Source of the DNA: Opisthocomus hoazin
Taxonomy: Eukaryota; Chordata; Aves; Opisthocomiformes; Opisthocomidae
Direction: 5' to 3'
Assembly (NCBI RefSeq): GCF_030867145.1
Contig: NC_134421.1
Span: forward strand, 28,713,979-28,777,978
DNA length: 64,000 nucleotides
In this document: positions 52,980 through 64,000 of the stretch, one piece after another
Layout: every line of letters starts with the position of its first letter
Position numbering within the stretch: the first letter of the stretch is position 1
Program-made: the position numbers and the translations under genes
The notes under the pieces: generated by a model
Database searches by the model: none
Told to the model about the DNA's origin: nothing
What the model saw: only the letters and a program-made list of their open reading frames with translations

Positions 52980-53240
52980 ATTCCCTGCTGGGTCAGCCCA
53001 TCTAGCAGAATATTCTGACTGTCTAGAAAGTGCATATGAACCTGGCGTCTTCTGGTCGTCCATCCCCTTTGCATTTCCCCAGTATCAAGAACTGTCTCAT
53101 CAAAGATGTTATGGGGCACATCCCTGCCTAGTTCTGTCAGTATCTGTTTACGGACATGTTGCCCATGAACTCATCTAATCCCTTTCTGAACATCTCAATA
53201 CTGTCTCACCTCCCAAACTATTTTTTGTAATTCCTTACAT
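52980..53240 (-). mobile_element. Ancient CR1-type retrotransposon tail
   Basis: On the plus strand, CTGCTGGGTCAGCCCATCTA starts a block with ATGAACTCATCTAATCCCTT and TCTGAACATC in the expected order. This is the complement of the 3' UTR of old amniote CR1 elements known from turtle and crocodile repeats. It is heavily mutated. The orientation is opposite to the fossil CR1 that follows. Confidence 0.55.
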
Positions 53241-53459
53241 CAGGTAGTGCCTGCAGGATCAGTTCCCAAAGAACAGACCAGCAAAGTGAAACCTAGACAG
53301 ATAATCCTTCTTGGCCTAACCAGAACACACTTTCTTGGCTGGGCCTTGAACCGAAGGCATTTTGTGTAGCAGTTCAGGACTGACCAGAATGTCATTCTTC
53401 GTGACGAGACAGTACCTGTCTCTTAGTGAAACAACAAGATAAGTGGTGATTTTGACAGA

Positions 53460-53553
53460 ACAAGACCGTGAGTAACCTGATCAAACTTTGAAGTTGCCAC
53501 TGGGCTAGATGACATCCACAGGTCCTTTCTATCCTGAATTATTCTATTATTCT
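53460..53553 (+). mobile_element. CR1 3' end fragment
   Basis: CACTGGGCTAGATGACATCC, then CAGGTCCTTTCTATCCTGAA and TTATTCTATTATTCT, match the CR1 terminal block with a degenerate ATTCTATGATTCT tail. It is on the plus strand and short and diverged. Confidence 0.65.
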
Positions 53554-53559
53554 GCTCCA

Positions 53560-55290
53560 AAGCCGAGGAAGAGCAGTCATGAACAAGACAGGGAAAAAAG
53601 AAGACGACAGAACTAAGGCTGGATACTAAGGAAGAACTAAGAAAAGGCAGCACAGACATGTTAGAACAAAATCAGAAGGGCAAAGGACAAAGCAAGAAAT
53701 CACTATCAAAATACATAAAAAGCCAGAAGAACCCTTCCTTAAGTATTGCAATAGCAAGAGAATGAAGGGAGACTGAATGGAGAGAAAGCCATTAACAGAT
53801 GATGCTGTGCTAAACGTCTATGTCACTTCAAATTACGATGAAAAGTTGAAGTGCATTTAGCTGCTTAACACAATTGTGAGCACTAGTAGCAAAAGGAGAA
53901 AGCGTCAAGACAGGACAGGAAAACCAAGAGGTAAAACAGTTAGATTAACTTAACGTGTTACTACTGGTCTGGCTTCAGTGTACTTAGAGAATTGGCTGAT
54001 CAGATCTCAGTGCCATTTCCTGACATCTTTGAGAACTTGTGGATGATGAGTGAGATTGCAGAAGAGTATAGATTGGAAATGTAATACGTATTCTTAAACA
54101 GAAGGAAAGAGGGACTTGTAGATGAGGAGTTCAACATAAGTTTCTGTGAAAATACTGGAAAATGATACAGTATTTGTGTACACCTGGAAGAACACAAAGG
54201 GGTGAATACTGCCAGCATGGAGTGTTCTTGTTCCTATTAAAAAAATCTTCAAGACTAAGCAGTCCCAGATTAATTTGTTGTCCAGCCATAACAGGACAAC
54301 AATACTTGTGGTTATGGGATAAGCAGAAGTCACTTACTTGATTGGAATGAATTTTTTTTATACAGCTTCATATGACATGCTCATATCAAGACTAGGAAAA
54401 TGAAACTCCTATGGGTATTCAGCTCCTTGGAAACTCATCAAAGAAGAGCTCTCAAATGAGGGACTTCCCAGGGTTCCGCTCTTGGAAGTCATGTTTTAAT
54501 TAATAACTTGGATGATGGAATAGAGAATATACTCGGCAAATTTGCAGATGTCACAGAAATGGTACGAATTATCAGTTTGTTGGAGGACATGGTTACATTT
54601 CAAACTGACTGGGATGAATCAGAAATATGGTCTTTAATCGGTTTCAGTCTGACAAGGACAAGGTCACAGATGAGCACTTAGGCAGGCCAGATCACTGCAG
54701 AAATATAGACTGAGTAACTAGGTAGGTGGTAATTCTACAAAAGAAGGAAACTGATGGTTACAGTGAATTGTGAGATGAACATAGGTCATGCTGTTGAGAA
54801 AAGCCCACACATCCCACGAGGACATACAAACGGGAAGGAGGCACACAAGGTAGTCCTGCCGTCCTGTTCTAGGCTGGTAAGGCTTCAGCTGTAATTCTGT
54901 GCCCATTTTCAGGTACTGCACTGCATCTCAAAACAGACACAGGTGGTACAACTAGAGAAAACGTAGAATGCTAGCAAGAATGGTGAGAGGCTTAGAAACC
55001 TTGTCGAAGTATATGTTGAATGAGTGTGGTGGTTATAGACTAGAGAATAGAAAAGTCAAAGTGCTGGCAGTGATCAAGCAAACAGTAAACAATTGCTGCA
55101 GAGAGTAACAGAGTAAACTGATGTTGGTGACTGTGTGGATAGAAAATAATATATGCAATTAGTTAAAACAAGGCACATTTAGGGAAGTCTCCTGATGGAA
55201 GGGAAAACACCAGACTGGCTTAGCTGCAGAGCAGCAGCTGTGTAAACCTCTGCCGGGAGTGATGTAGCCTTCAAGCAAAATATGACAGAC
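53560..55290 (+). mobile_element. Fossil CR1 retrotransposon with decayed reverse-transcriptase region
   Basis: About 1.7 kb follows the 3' half of amniote CR1 in order on the plus strand. It runs from a pre-RT stretch (about 54000-54060), through CACCTGGAAG...GCCAGCATGG (54181-54220), AGCTTCATATGACATGCTCA, and AATAACTTGGATGATGGAAT with CAAATTTGCAGATGTCACAG (RT C-terminal coding), to AGCACTTAGGCAGG and the ATGGTGAGAGGCTTAGAAAC region. Stops and indels throughout show it is long dead. The left boundary is uncertain. The consensus is from memory, so exact limits need a repeat search. Confidence 0.65.
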
Positions 55291-57641
55291 TATGGGACTT
55301 CCAAAGTGGGGTTTTTTTTGCTTTATTTTGCAATGAACATTGCTGTCATTGTTCCCTGTTAGAAATAATTCTACTTTGTTTGAGATAACTGAGGAGAATT
55401 AAGGATGGGAAGAAGAAAGGCAGTCTAGGTATCAGAGCTCTTGCAGGGAGGGGAAGATCCAGCCAGGCTCCTGTAATTTTTTTAAGTACTTGGGTTTTTG
55501 AACAGCTGCCTTCCACATTTCATGTGAGAGCCTGCCCCCCTCAGGCTACATCCCTTTCTGGATGAATATCTGAATATTCTTGAAAGTGGCACTACTGGAG
55601 CAAGACAGGTAGCGCGCATGCAGGTCCTCGGCAGCCTTAGCCCAGGGATCAGCACATTTGCCTGAGATGTGAAAAAGAAGGATGAACAGATCCATCTTCT
55701 GAATCGAGCAGAGGATGTCTCCTATGTATTATATGAGTGCTTAAAATACAAGCCTGGAGATTCTTTTTAGAAGGGGAAATCAGAATTTGTGATTACAATT
55801 GACTTAGACAACAACTCAATGACAATTAGATGCTGATTCCCTAACAGGAGGGTGCAACAATCATAGAGCTGTGTGGGCGTGTACATTTTGCCACTTTTTA
55901 TCTACATTATCAGCCCTTGTTGTCTCCTAAGTCCCATTCATAATTTCTGAGAGTGCCTTTCTTAAGCGGCTGTTTCTACTTACTTTGAGTTTGGGCACCT
56001 GTCAGCTACGGATTCTGCTGAACAGCAGGATGTTCAAGACTTGTAACACTTAAATGTCCTTGAAACTCTCCAGCACAAGCCCACCTCTATTTTATGGCAT
56101 TACTTGTGTCTCAACAGCTCTCTCTTTGAACTTCAGACACAACAAAAAAAAAAAAAAAAAAAAAAAAAGCAGGGGAAAAAAAGAGAACTTCACACACGGA
56201 AGAGCTCCATGGAATATGGAGTGGATTGTAATCGGTCTGGTCTGTATACTGAAAACTTCCTGTGCCCCAGAGCCACAAGTGTTTCCAGTATCCAGACAGG
56301 CCAGAGAAGAGCATATGTTTGGAAAGGCTGGCCTGCAGAAGATGGCACTGACTGCCCAGTGATCTCACTCCTCCGCTGTGCAACAGGGCTGGGCTGACGG
56401 GCTGGGCTATTTTGGTGATGTTGGCCTCAACAGCTTCCACTGGCTCACTTCCTCCCGGAGCCAGGGTTTGGGTTACCCAGCAGTGCCAGCAGACCCTCGT
56501 TGCCAGCCACGTGACATTTCGCTGGCATGGAAACTTCATTTGGATTGGGTGTAAGCTGCGTGCAGCATGAGGCTAGCCTCTGCTGAAATAGAAAGCCTAA
56601 TGATTTTTGCAGGCCTTCTCTCAGAGCGAACTACACTTAGTTCTTCTACAGTATATGCTCTCTTGATTTCCTAATTATGGCTGAAAATATTCTATATAGA
56701 TCATAAAGGATTATTTAAAAATAGTAGCAGAAGGTCTTGTTTCATTTGATTTGCAGTCTCTTAGAAAGAAAACCATAAGGGCTTTCTCATAGATTTGCTT
56801 CTTTGGAAAGATGAACTTTTTACCAAGGGTCATCAAAATACTGAGCCCTCACGTTTGGAATTTCTTTCTTAGGAAAAATGAAAACACATCATATGACATT
56901 GAATATCAGTGGAATGTAGTATTTCTATATTTAATTAATACACTATTCTTTTCTCATAAGTATTTTAATACATGCTGTGTCAAGCACGTTGTTTACAATG
57001 GATTTTTCTTAAGTACAAGGTTCTTTTCATACAGATATTGGCTCTATTAACATGGTTTCTTCAAGCTCATGTCTAAGTTTTAAATCCTTCTGGAATTGAC
57101 ACCAACTGTCCATTTTGACATTTGTTCATTAGTTTTCTCTCAATGGAAGCATTCTCCTTCCTTCAGCTGTTGTAGCAATTTTATATTTCACAATGTCTCC
57201 TTAGAAGACCCTGCTGAACATTTTTCCTGATTTTGGAGACCCAGTTAATACAACAGCCCAAAGTATTTCACAGATCCTTTAGAGCAACTTGCCACTTGTT
57301 CCAGTGCACGTTCAAAGAACAAAAGCTTCAATGTGACCCCTTGCAAGTTCTTTTTTTTTTTTAAATCAGAATCAATTACTTCTGTAGATCAAGACAAGTC
57401 ATTACAACTATTCATCCAAGTCATGCTTCCCTTTGCTAACCTGAAGAAAGCCAGTCACACCTCACCTGACTGATTTAGATGTGCCTTTACTTTGGAGAGC
57501 TTTGAGTACCTGCTTGTGCACGCATGCGTGATAAAAACCATGTGGATGTGGTATATCATAACAGGGATCACAAGTTAGAAAAAAATGTTGGCATCTTAAG
57601 TTAATTCTTGTCATCATTCTATTATTCCAGACACAGATCTA
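55291..57641. other. Intergenic DNA, no gene recognised
   Basis: AT-rich sequence with an A25 run at 56144-56168. Open frames are short or simple-sequence driven. No RNA gene or further mobile element is recognised. Confidence 0.5.
56144..56168 (+). repeat. A25 homopolymer
   Basis: Twenty-five consecutive As followed by GCAGGGG and another A7. No LINE or SINE is recognisable upstream, so it may be a simple repeat or the tail of an unrecognised retrocopy. Confidence 0.8.
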
Positions 57642-58238
57642 TGCTAGTTTTGGCTGGGATAGGGTTAATTTTCTTCGTAGTAGCTAATATGGGGCTGTGT
57701 TTTGGATTTGTGCTGAAAACAGTGTTGATAATACAGGGATATTTTCATTACTGCTGAGCAGTGCTCGCACAGAGTCAGGGCCTTTTCTGCTTCTCACACC
57801 ACTTCATCAGCACATAGGCTGGGGGGGGGGGCACAAGAAGTTGGAAGGGGACACAGCCGGGACAGCTGACCCCAGCTGACCGAAGGGATATCCCATATGA
57901 TATGATATCGTGCTTACCTTATAAAGCTGGGGGAAGAAGGAGGAAGGGGGGCACATTCGGAATGATGGTGTTTCTCTTCCCAAGCAACCGTTATGCGTGA
58001 TGGAGCCCTGCTGTGCTGGAGATGGCTGAACACCTGCCTGCCGACGGGAAATAGTGAATGAATTCCTTGTTTTGCTTTGCTTGTCTGTGTGGCTTTTGCT
58101 TTACCTGTTAAACTGTCTTTATCTCAACCCATGAGTTTTCTCACTTTTACCCTTCTGATTCTCTCCCCCATCCCACCGGGGGTGGAGTGAGCGAGCGGCT
58201 CTGTGGGGCTTAGCTGCCAGCTGGAGTTAAACCACAAG
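57642..58238 (+). mobile_element. Solo LTR, avian ERVL-like endogenous retrovirus
   Basis: The LTR begins TGCTAGTTTTGGCTGGGATA and runs through AGTAGCTAATATGGGGCTGT, GACACAGCCGGGACAGCTGA, and a TTATAAAG promoter box at 57919-57926 followed by CTGGGGGAAGAAGGAGG. It continues through GGCTGAACACCTGCCTGCC and GAGTGAGCGAGCGGCT and ends near TTAAACCACAA. This is a common avian ERVL-type LTR with a different consensus from the copy at 26543. No internal retroviral coding region adjoins it. I could not see a clear target-site duplication. Confidence 0.88.
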
Positions 58239-58520
58239 ACCCAAGAGATTTTTGCCCCAAGGACTGAACACAAATGAAGCAGTGATGCTGTCCATAGTGG
58301 CTCTTGACAACCTACTGGTCATTTGTTTGTTTTGGGATCACGTTGATAGGAGACAGAATTTCTTACTTTGAAAGTATTCTTAGTTGTGATAGGAGGTGTG
58401 CAAAGACATGTTGGGAGAAACTGCTTTCCCCACAGAGCTTCCAAATATCAATAGATAGCACACATAAATGTTAGGAAAACAGGTTTAATACAAATTCCCC
58501 CCCTTTTTTTTTTGGCATAG

Positions 58521-58605
58521 GGAGTTGAGATACACAGAAATTAAGTGATTTGTTTCAGACATGCAAAGTTTGTGAAGACTTGGAACTAAGCACAGATTTT
58601 CTCCC
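58521..58605 (-). mobile_element. MIR-like ancient SINE relic
   Basis: GAGTTGAGATACACAGAAAT, then TAAGTGATTTGTTTCAGACA and GACTTGGAACTAAGCACAGA, match the complement of MIR. That reads, as I recall, 'gaaactgaggcacagagaggttaagtgacttgcccaaggtcac...gggatttgaacccagg'. The colinear agreement over about 85 bases is good for so old an element. The orientation is minus. Confidence 0.65.
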
Positions 58606-59534
58606 ACACTAGCACAGGACCGTCTTTCTCTGACTGCCAGTTGGCTCTGGTACTGATGTCAGGGATCCCTTCTGGTTTCATAGAGAACACACCAGTATGC
58701 AGGAGAGGAATGTTTGTCTCATTAAATTTTGTACAGAGTTAGTACAGCTGACACAATCTCCATTAACGGGCAACCTGACATGTCCCCAAAAACCTGCTTA
58801 GGAGTGCCAGTAAAGAAGAAGAATTGGGAAGGCAAAAAGAATGGGAAAATCAAGCAGTGATAAATGCATCTGCCTTCTTGAGCATTCAGTCACACTCTTC
58901 ATGTACAATAGTAGATATGTTCCATGATAATGGCCACCCCACAGGATCTAGGTATATTTCTGAGGAATTGCACAATGTCCATTATTACAGAATGTTTTTT
59001 TTTTTTATCAGAGCATCTTCCTTATGGCTGTTTTATCAGGTCTGCTCAATATTTTTGTAAGACAACCTGTAACTATTCCAAAGTCAGTATTTCAAAATGC
59101 CCGTTTTGAAAGAGAAAAAAAAAAAGTTATGAAAAAGAGAAAATTGTCAAAACTTCAGATGCGAACCATGAAGACGATGGTATGCCTTTGTAAGCTTAAG
59201 GCACTGTTAATACCAATTAAATGAGAGGTTTTGCTTCTCAGTGTCCTAAGCAGCAAAGATGAGTTCCTGTGACATGCTCTTCTCTGCACAGGGATTTGGA
59301 TAAGGAATTATGTATTTGCATAGATGCTCCATTTCCTACTGATGTCAAACTGCATTGTACATTTGGTATAAAGGGTACATGTTGTTTAGAAGCTCTCCTC
59401 TGCTGAAATGTACAAAATACAGTATCTGGCGGACAGCTGAGTTGTCCGAACTCCTACAGCCAAAGGAGAGAGACACAAAGTAAATCCTCTTCTGCATAGG
59501 TGTGTATCTCGTAGACATCTGTTCTAGATCTGGC

Positions 59535-59590
59535 ATGAACTGTCATCTCTGTATGCCCAAGTCTCCCCACTGAAAATGGGAGATGGCTGG
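59535..59590 (+). mobile_element. Possible MIR-like SINE fragment
   Basis: TCATCTCTGTATGCCCAAGT followed by CTCCCCACTGAAAATGGGAG resembles the MIR phrase 'cctctctgtgcctcagtttccccatctgtaaaatgggga' on the plus strand. It is only about 50 bases long, so it is a weak call. Confidence 0.35.
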
Positions 59591-62500
59591 CTGGGTGAGT
59601 GACAATTGCATAGCTAAAACTAGGCAAGATTAATTCACCTCTAACATTCAGGAAGATTTAGAGTGCTGATCTAGGCCTTATCAAGGTATTGTATCAAAGA
59701 AGAGCATAAGATAAATCACAGATAATCAGTGATCTTTAGTGTTCAAGGTATAATGCCCGGATTGGAAAGGGGTATCTGTTTGCCTTATTACACTATGTAT
59801 AGAATTTTAGCTCGTTGCAGGATGGTAAGTGAAGCTTTCGGTGATAATGCTAGCTCTGAATTTTCTTATTTATCCTTAGCAGAGAAAAGCTCAGATTAAA
59901 ACTCTGCATATAAATGTCAGTCAGCTTTAGGAACATTTTTCTGCACTCCGTGCCTGGGACAGTGCCTTGTCAGATAACTGTCCTGTCCTCAAAAGGGAGT
60001 AAGGTTACACGCTCAGCAGCCAGTTTCCCCAGGTCAATTCCTTGCCCGTGCCTGGAGTGTGGTATTATGTTATTGCAGCTCATAAGAATTCTGTGCACAA
60101 TATGCAAGCCCAGATCCACACTGTTTGTATTGTCTCTAATACTGACAGAGAATTAGTAGAAATCCGTAAGAAAAATAGTTAAATGGAACTATTGTGAATG
60201 TCAACACAAGACTGGTAAATAAAAAGGGACAGAACTGTCTCTTTGATGATGAGAAAGGGATTACCAATATATTATTCAAATTAACAGTGGATAAATTTAA
60301 TTTATCTTCAGTTATCCTCAACTGGTGAACACACACAGACAGCAGACTGAAGGAGAAAGACACACATGCATGTTTAATTGCTTTTCTGCTTATGCTTCCA
60401 TTATTGGAAGAAAATCCTCTTCTCTGTCTGCCCATGTCCTACACTTGTAGTACCAAAACATTTGTTTATATGTTTAAAGATTAGTGAATTTACTGCAGTC
60501 CTTTGGTTCCCAGCACTAACTTGAACCACGAAGGTCGTTAACCGCTGCCACAATAGGTGCTTGCTGTGTTTATGTTTTCCAGGTGAGCTGGGGACATTTG
60601 GTTATTTAAGTAAAGCTCATTTAAACACGTTCCTGCACAGATGGCAAGAGCTCCCTGTATCCTGCAGTGTTCAGCTCAAAGGTTGCGTTACACTGTCCCA
60701 AATATGCTCTGCGTGTTCTAGGACACCCTTCCTGCTCCGCGGGCTTCATGGAGTGCAGCTGGGAATGGCAGTCGCATCTTAAGTTTCCAGTAGCCAAGTA
60801 TTCTTTTTATATCATTCAGAACTCCATCACCTGCAAAATATTTTAGGAACATCCTTGTAAAACTTCCTTCAGCTCATTGACTGTGAAGAGTACTGGAATG
60901 GTTTATTCGTGCTTACAGTGGATAGCCGGGTGCAGCTGTCATCCTACAAAAAGATCACCCTGGTAACACCAATCAACAACCAGAGTAAGATGATCCAAAT
61001 ATAACTGAAACCTTCTAAATGTTGTCTTTCAGCTGAAATGCAGAGGCACAACTTCATCCCAGACTGTGCCTGATGATGTGGGATCTGTTGTTCACTGCTG
61101 AAAAGCCACTGATTTTCAGTTTTCTCTCCATAGTGGAATCTGAGAAAGGGCCTACGTGATAAGGGAGCTGTGAGAATAAATAATTAAAATGAGTAATAAT
61201 TTCAGCATCGTTTGGGAAAAGTTACTGGGAAAAGAGAATTGCCATGCAAAATATCAAACATTGGATCCATCTTGCTGTCTTCAGCTGACACTGAACCATG
61301 ACTAGTGCTAAAATTTATATCATAATTGAGAATAGCCGAAGGCAGAACTTCTGGATAGTAAGCTGGTTTATCCTGACACTTGCATACAGCGCCTGTGCTG
61401 CGAAGACATGCAACAGATACCACAGTCCCGCTCCGAGATCAGCACAAGAGGCGGTTCGCACTTGTCTCCTGCCTCGTAACCATAGCCACACAGAGCAGAG
61501 GGCAGAAAATGTGTTCTGGGCAAGAGCCAGCGCGAAAATGCAGCTGATATTCCGTGACGTCATCTGGAAATCGACTCACAGGGAGGGGGACAGACAGTAG
61601 GTTTGAAGTGAGACCGCGACACCCCTTACCTGAGACTGACACATGCCTATAGATCATGCCTGCAGTGCTGGAATTCAGATGATCCATGTTACTGTTTACA
61701 ATTCCTTCTCATGTAGTCACACATGGACAACAGAAAACAGAACAAAACACGAAGAACAACGTTGGGAGGACTTCTCTTTTCAGCACCATCCGTAAAATGG
61801 TGACACAACAGTCATGGAACAGCCACAAAACGGTGGCTCACCCTGCCATACATTTTCTCTGACTCGGTTCCTTAAAATCGAAAATGACAAAGAAGTGGCC
61901 AGCACCACGTGTCAAAGGTTTCCAGCTACAGTCTACTGCACTCCGTGCACTGCAGGTTCCGCGGTACTGAAGGGGCATGTTGGTTAATTACAAATCAACC
62001 CTCAATTCATTATTACTGTATGCATATCCCCTAAAACGGAGAGCTAACTGGATACTTTTTGTAGCTCTTAAATCAAAAATTAATTTGGATCTGTTTATTT
62101 TTGTTGTTTCTTTATTTCCATGGATAGACAGTTATCTTGTGTAATGCTTAATACACATGTAGTACGTATTCTGAAACCGGTACTTTTCAAGTTTTATTTT
62201 AACTTGCTGTCAAAATATTTTCAGAAAAAATCTCTTCTGCCCACAGACCTCCCAGGACATTGTGTCCTGAATCTCTGCATATTCATGTCCACATCTAGGA
62301 GGCTTTGGAATTTCCGTATGCAACCAGGGAAGTGCACTGTCATGTTACCTTGGTATGAAATACAATCGATTCATTGCTCTTTGCTACCTCGTCTTCGTAA
62401 CTGCATATGAGGATACTTTGCATTGCAGCAGTATGCAGATGGTATTACACAGATTAATACACAGTATTAGTCTTTCACATAATGCTATGAAATTAAATTA

Positions 62501-64000
62501 CTGAAAAGCTCCGTGTGTACAGTAAAAGCACATATTTGAATGCACAATTATTTTTATTAGCTGCTTTAACAGCATAAAAAAGCGCTTTAAATTCAACATG
62601 AATGTGATGTTCTGCTGTCTTCCTATTACTTTTGTAAATAGATCAGTTTTTGAAAGCACTGAGTAGCTCTTCTAATGATATCCAACAGAACTGTCTATAA
62701 AAAGACTGTTTCTTCTATATATATATCTCAGTCTCTATAGAAATTGCCCGAATAGTTTAATACAGTATGACCTAATTTCAGTACATTTGTATCATCCTAT
62801 AGAATTTGTGTATTCTTCTCCAGTTTTTCTTCATTCAGTTTCTAATTTTGATAGAGTATACTTTTGCTATATTAGTAGCACCAAGAATCTGTAGAAAATT
62901 GAGTGGCAAAATTAAAAATGAAAATGGTGCGCTGCTTTATATCTGTGTATATTTGTAAAATAGCGATTGGACAAATTCTGCTTGCCCCCAGCTTTCCAGT
63001 TCTGCCAGTAGCACCAGCATAGGTGCCACTAGGTAACGGAATGAGGACTGGAAGGCAAGAGAGTATGTGGAAATTTTTTCTTCACGACTGCACAGAGGTC
63101 TGGGGGATCTCCTGATATACAGATGCTCCCCTATCCCTGTAAATCATTGACAGGCACACGGAAGGGCAGCGAACTACCGCTGTGTTTGTACTGAAAACCA
63201 GTTCTTGGAGAAAATTTCTTGGAGATATTTCTTTCCCTGAACACGTTCCTTGTAAGCTGTGGCCAGTTTATGCTTAATATTGGCTTTTACCCTAACGACA
63301 ATACCAAATGTGTCAAGGTAGCATGTACCAGATTGCTTACGACAAATTATACAATAAACCACTTGAATTATTTTTCTGTTTTTCACTTTGCCTCTACAGA
63401 AGAGAGTCACATTTTCTAGCATCTTACTAAGCTGTCAGACAAACATGCTACTGAATGAGGTGTTTGACCACAGGCACAGCCCCTAAAGGAGGATGTAGAA
63501 ATCTTCACCTTTAAGTATTTTTTAAAATAGAAAACACTTAAAAACATTTGGAAGTGCTGGTGTTCATCTGTAAGTTGCATAAGACTTCTTAGCTTTTTCC
63601 TCCGATCGAAAGAGGAATGGCACATGGCATACAGATATTCCACCACTGTGGATATAAGATTATACAAGATTATGACTTGATAATGTCAATTTATCACAGT
63701 GCTGCATGTACTGCTACCAAGTACAAATACAAATCATGAAAAACATCTGTAAGCCCCTATAAGCAATTTGTCAGAATACTTTAAAGTACATGTATAATAA
63801 ATGAAGAACACATGTTTCATAGGAACCAAATGAAACCAGAGCTGTACCGAATGCTTTGCCAGAGACTTGAACAGCTGTGGACATCACCTCTCTCCCCCTC
63901 TATCCAGCTTTAAAAGGCATTGTTTCCCTTTTAGCTTGACAGGTGATGTTCACAATACCGTCAGTCTTCCTAAAAGACAGATAGCCCAAAATTTCTCTGT

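Larger units (their letters stand above)
58239..64000. other. Intergenic DNA to the right edge
   Basis: AT-rich sequence with no intact gene or RNA. MIR-like relics are listed at 58521-58605 and, weaker, at 59535-59590. I looked for the last exons of PTPRQ on the minus strand (phosphatase signature HCSAGVGRTG) and found none. That gene should lie further right if the amniote order holds. Confidence 0.5.

Noticed and set aside
40690-64000. PTPRQ terminal exons on the minus strand
   Set aside because: No phosphatase signature or fibronectin III-like frame was found. The gene most likely begins beyond the window.

Overview
This is vertebrate, almost certainly avian, genomic DNA. It carries the end of LIN7A and the linked myogenic genes MYF5 and MYF6 in the conserved amniote order. 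The introns are short and the exons are very GC-rich. CR1 retrotransposon tails and solo LTRs of an avian ERVL-like type make up most of the recognisable repeats. The LTRs look like the kind common in Neoaves, so a neoavian bird is more likely than chicken. That last step is inference, because no database was searched.

Layout. Bases 1-4717 are read as the last intron of LIN7A (+ strand), and 4718-4930 is its terminal coding exon. From 4931 to about 32.4 kb there is a gene desert with a small GC-rich island (about 4960-5335), two CR1 3' ends (13662-13943 on -, 23274-23492 on +) and a solo LTR flanked by a short direct repeat (26543-27255). A CpG-rich domain from about 32.2 to 41.1 kb holds MYF5 (minus; three coding exons, 33954 down to 32674; 255 aa) and MYF6/MRF4 (minus; three coding exons, 40578 down to 39434; 242 aa). 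Both have a TATATAAA box about 115-120 bp before the ATG, correct GT-AG splice sites and a plausible poly(A) signal. MYF6 lies upstream of MYF5, in tandem, with about 5.5 kb between the coding regions. In mouse the corresponding interval contains several Myf5 enhancers.

From 40.7 to 64 kb, upstream of MYF6, I see no intact gene. PTPRQ, the expected next neighbour, must begin beyond the right edge. The interval holds ancient material: MIR-like SINE relics (about 42330-42415, 58521-58605, perhaps 59535-59590), a roughly 1.8 kb fossil CR1 with a decayed reverse-transcriptase region (about 53560-55290), an older CR1 tail in the opposite direction (about 52980-53240), and a second ERVL-like solo LTR (57642-58238). 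It also holds three stretches that read like broken protein-coding sequence that I cannot name (minus strand 43.85-45.03 kb with a CW-zinc-finger-like pattern; an exon-like unit at 49476-49579; plus strand 50.57-51.78 kb).

How it works together: MYF5 and MYF6 are bHLH transcription factors that specify skeletal muscle, and their tandem arrangement shares regulatory DNA. LIN7A is an unrelated PDZ scaffold that happens to flank them. The most interesting material is regulatory or fossil: an AT-richer block with TCF/LEF-like and GLI-like sites between the two genes, a MIR-like relic just upstream of MYF6, and the unidentified ghost coding sequences. I found no clear new biological system.
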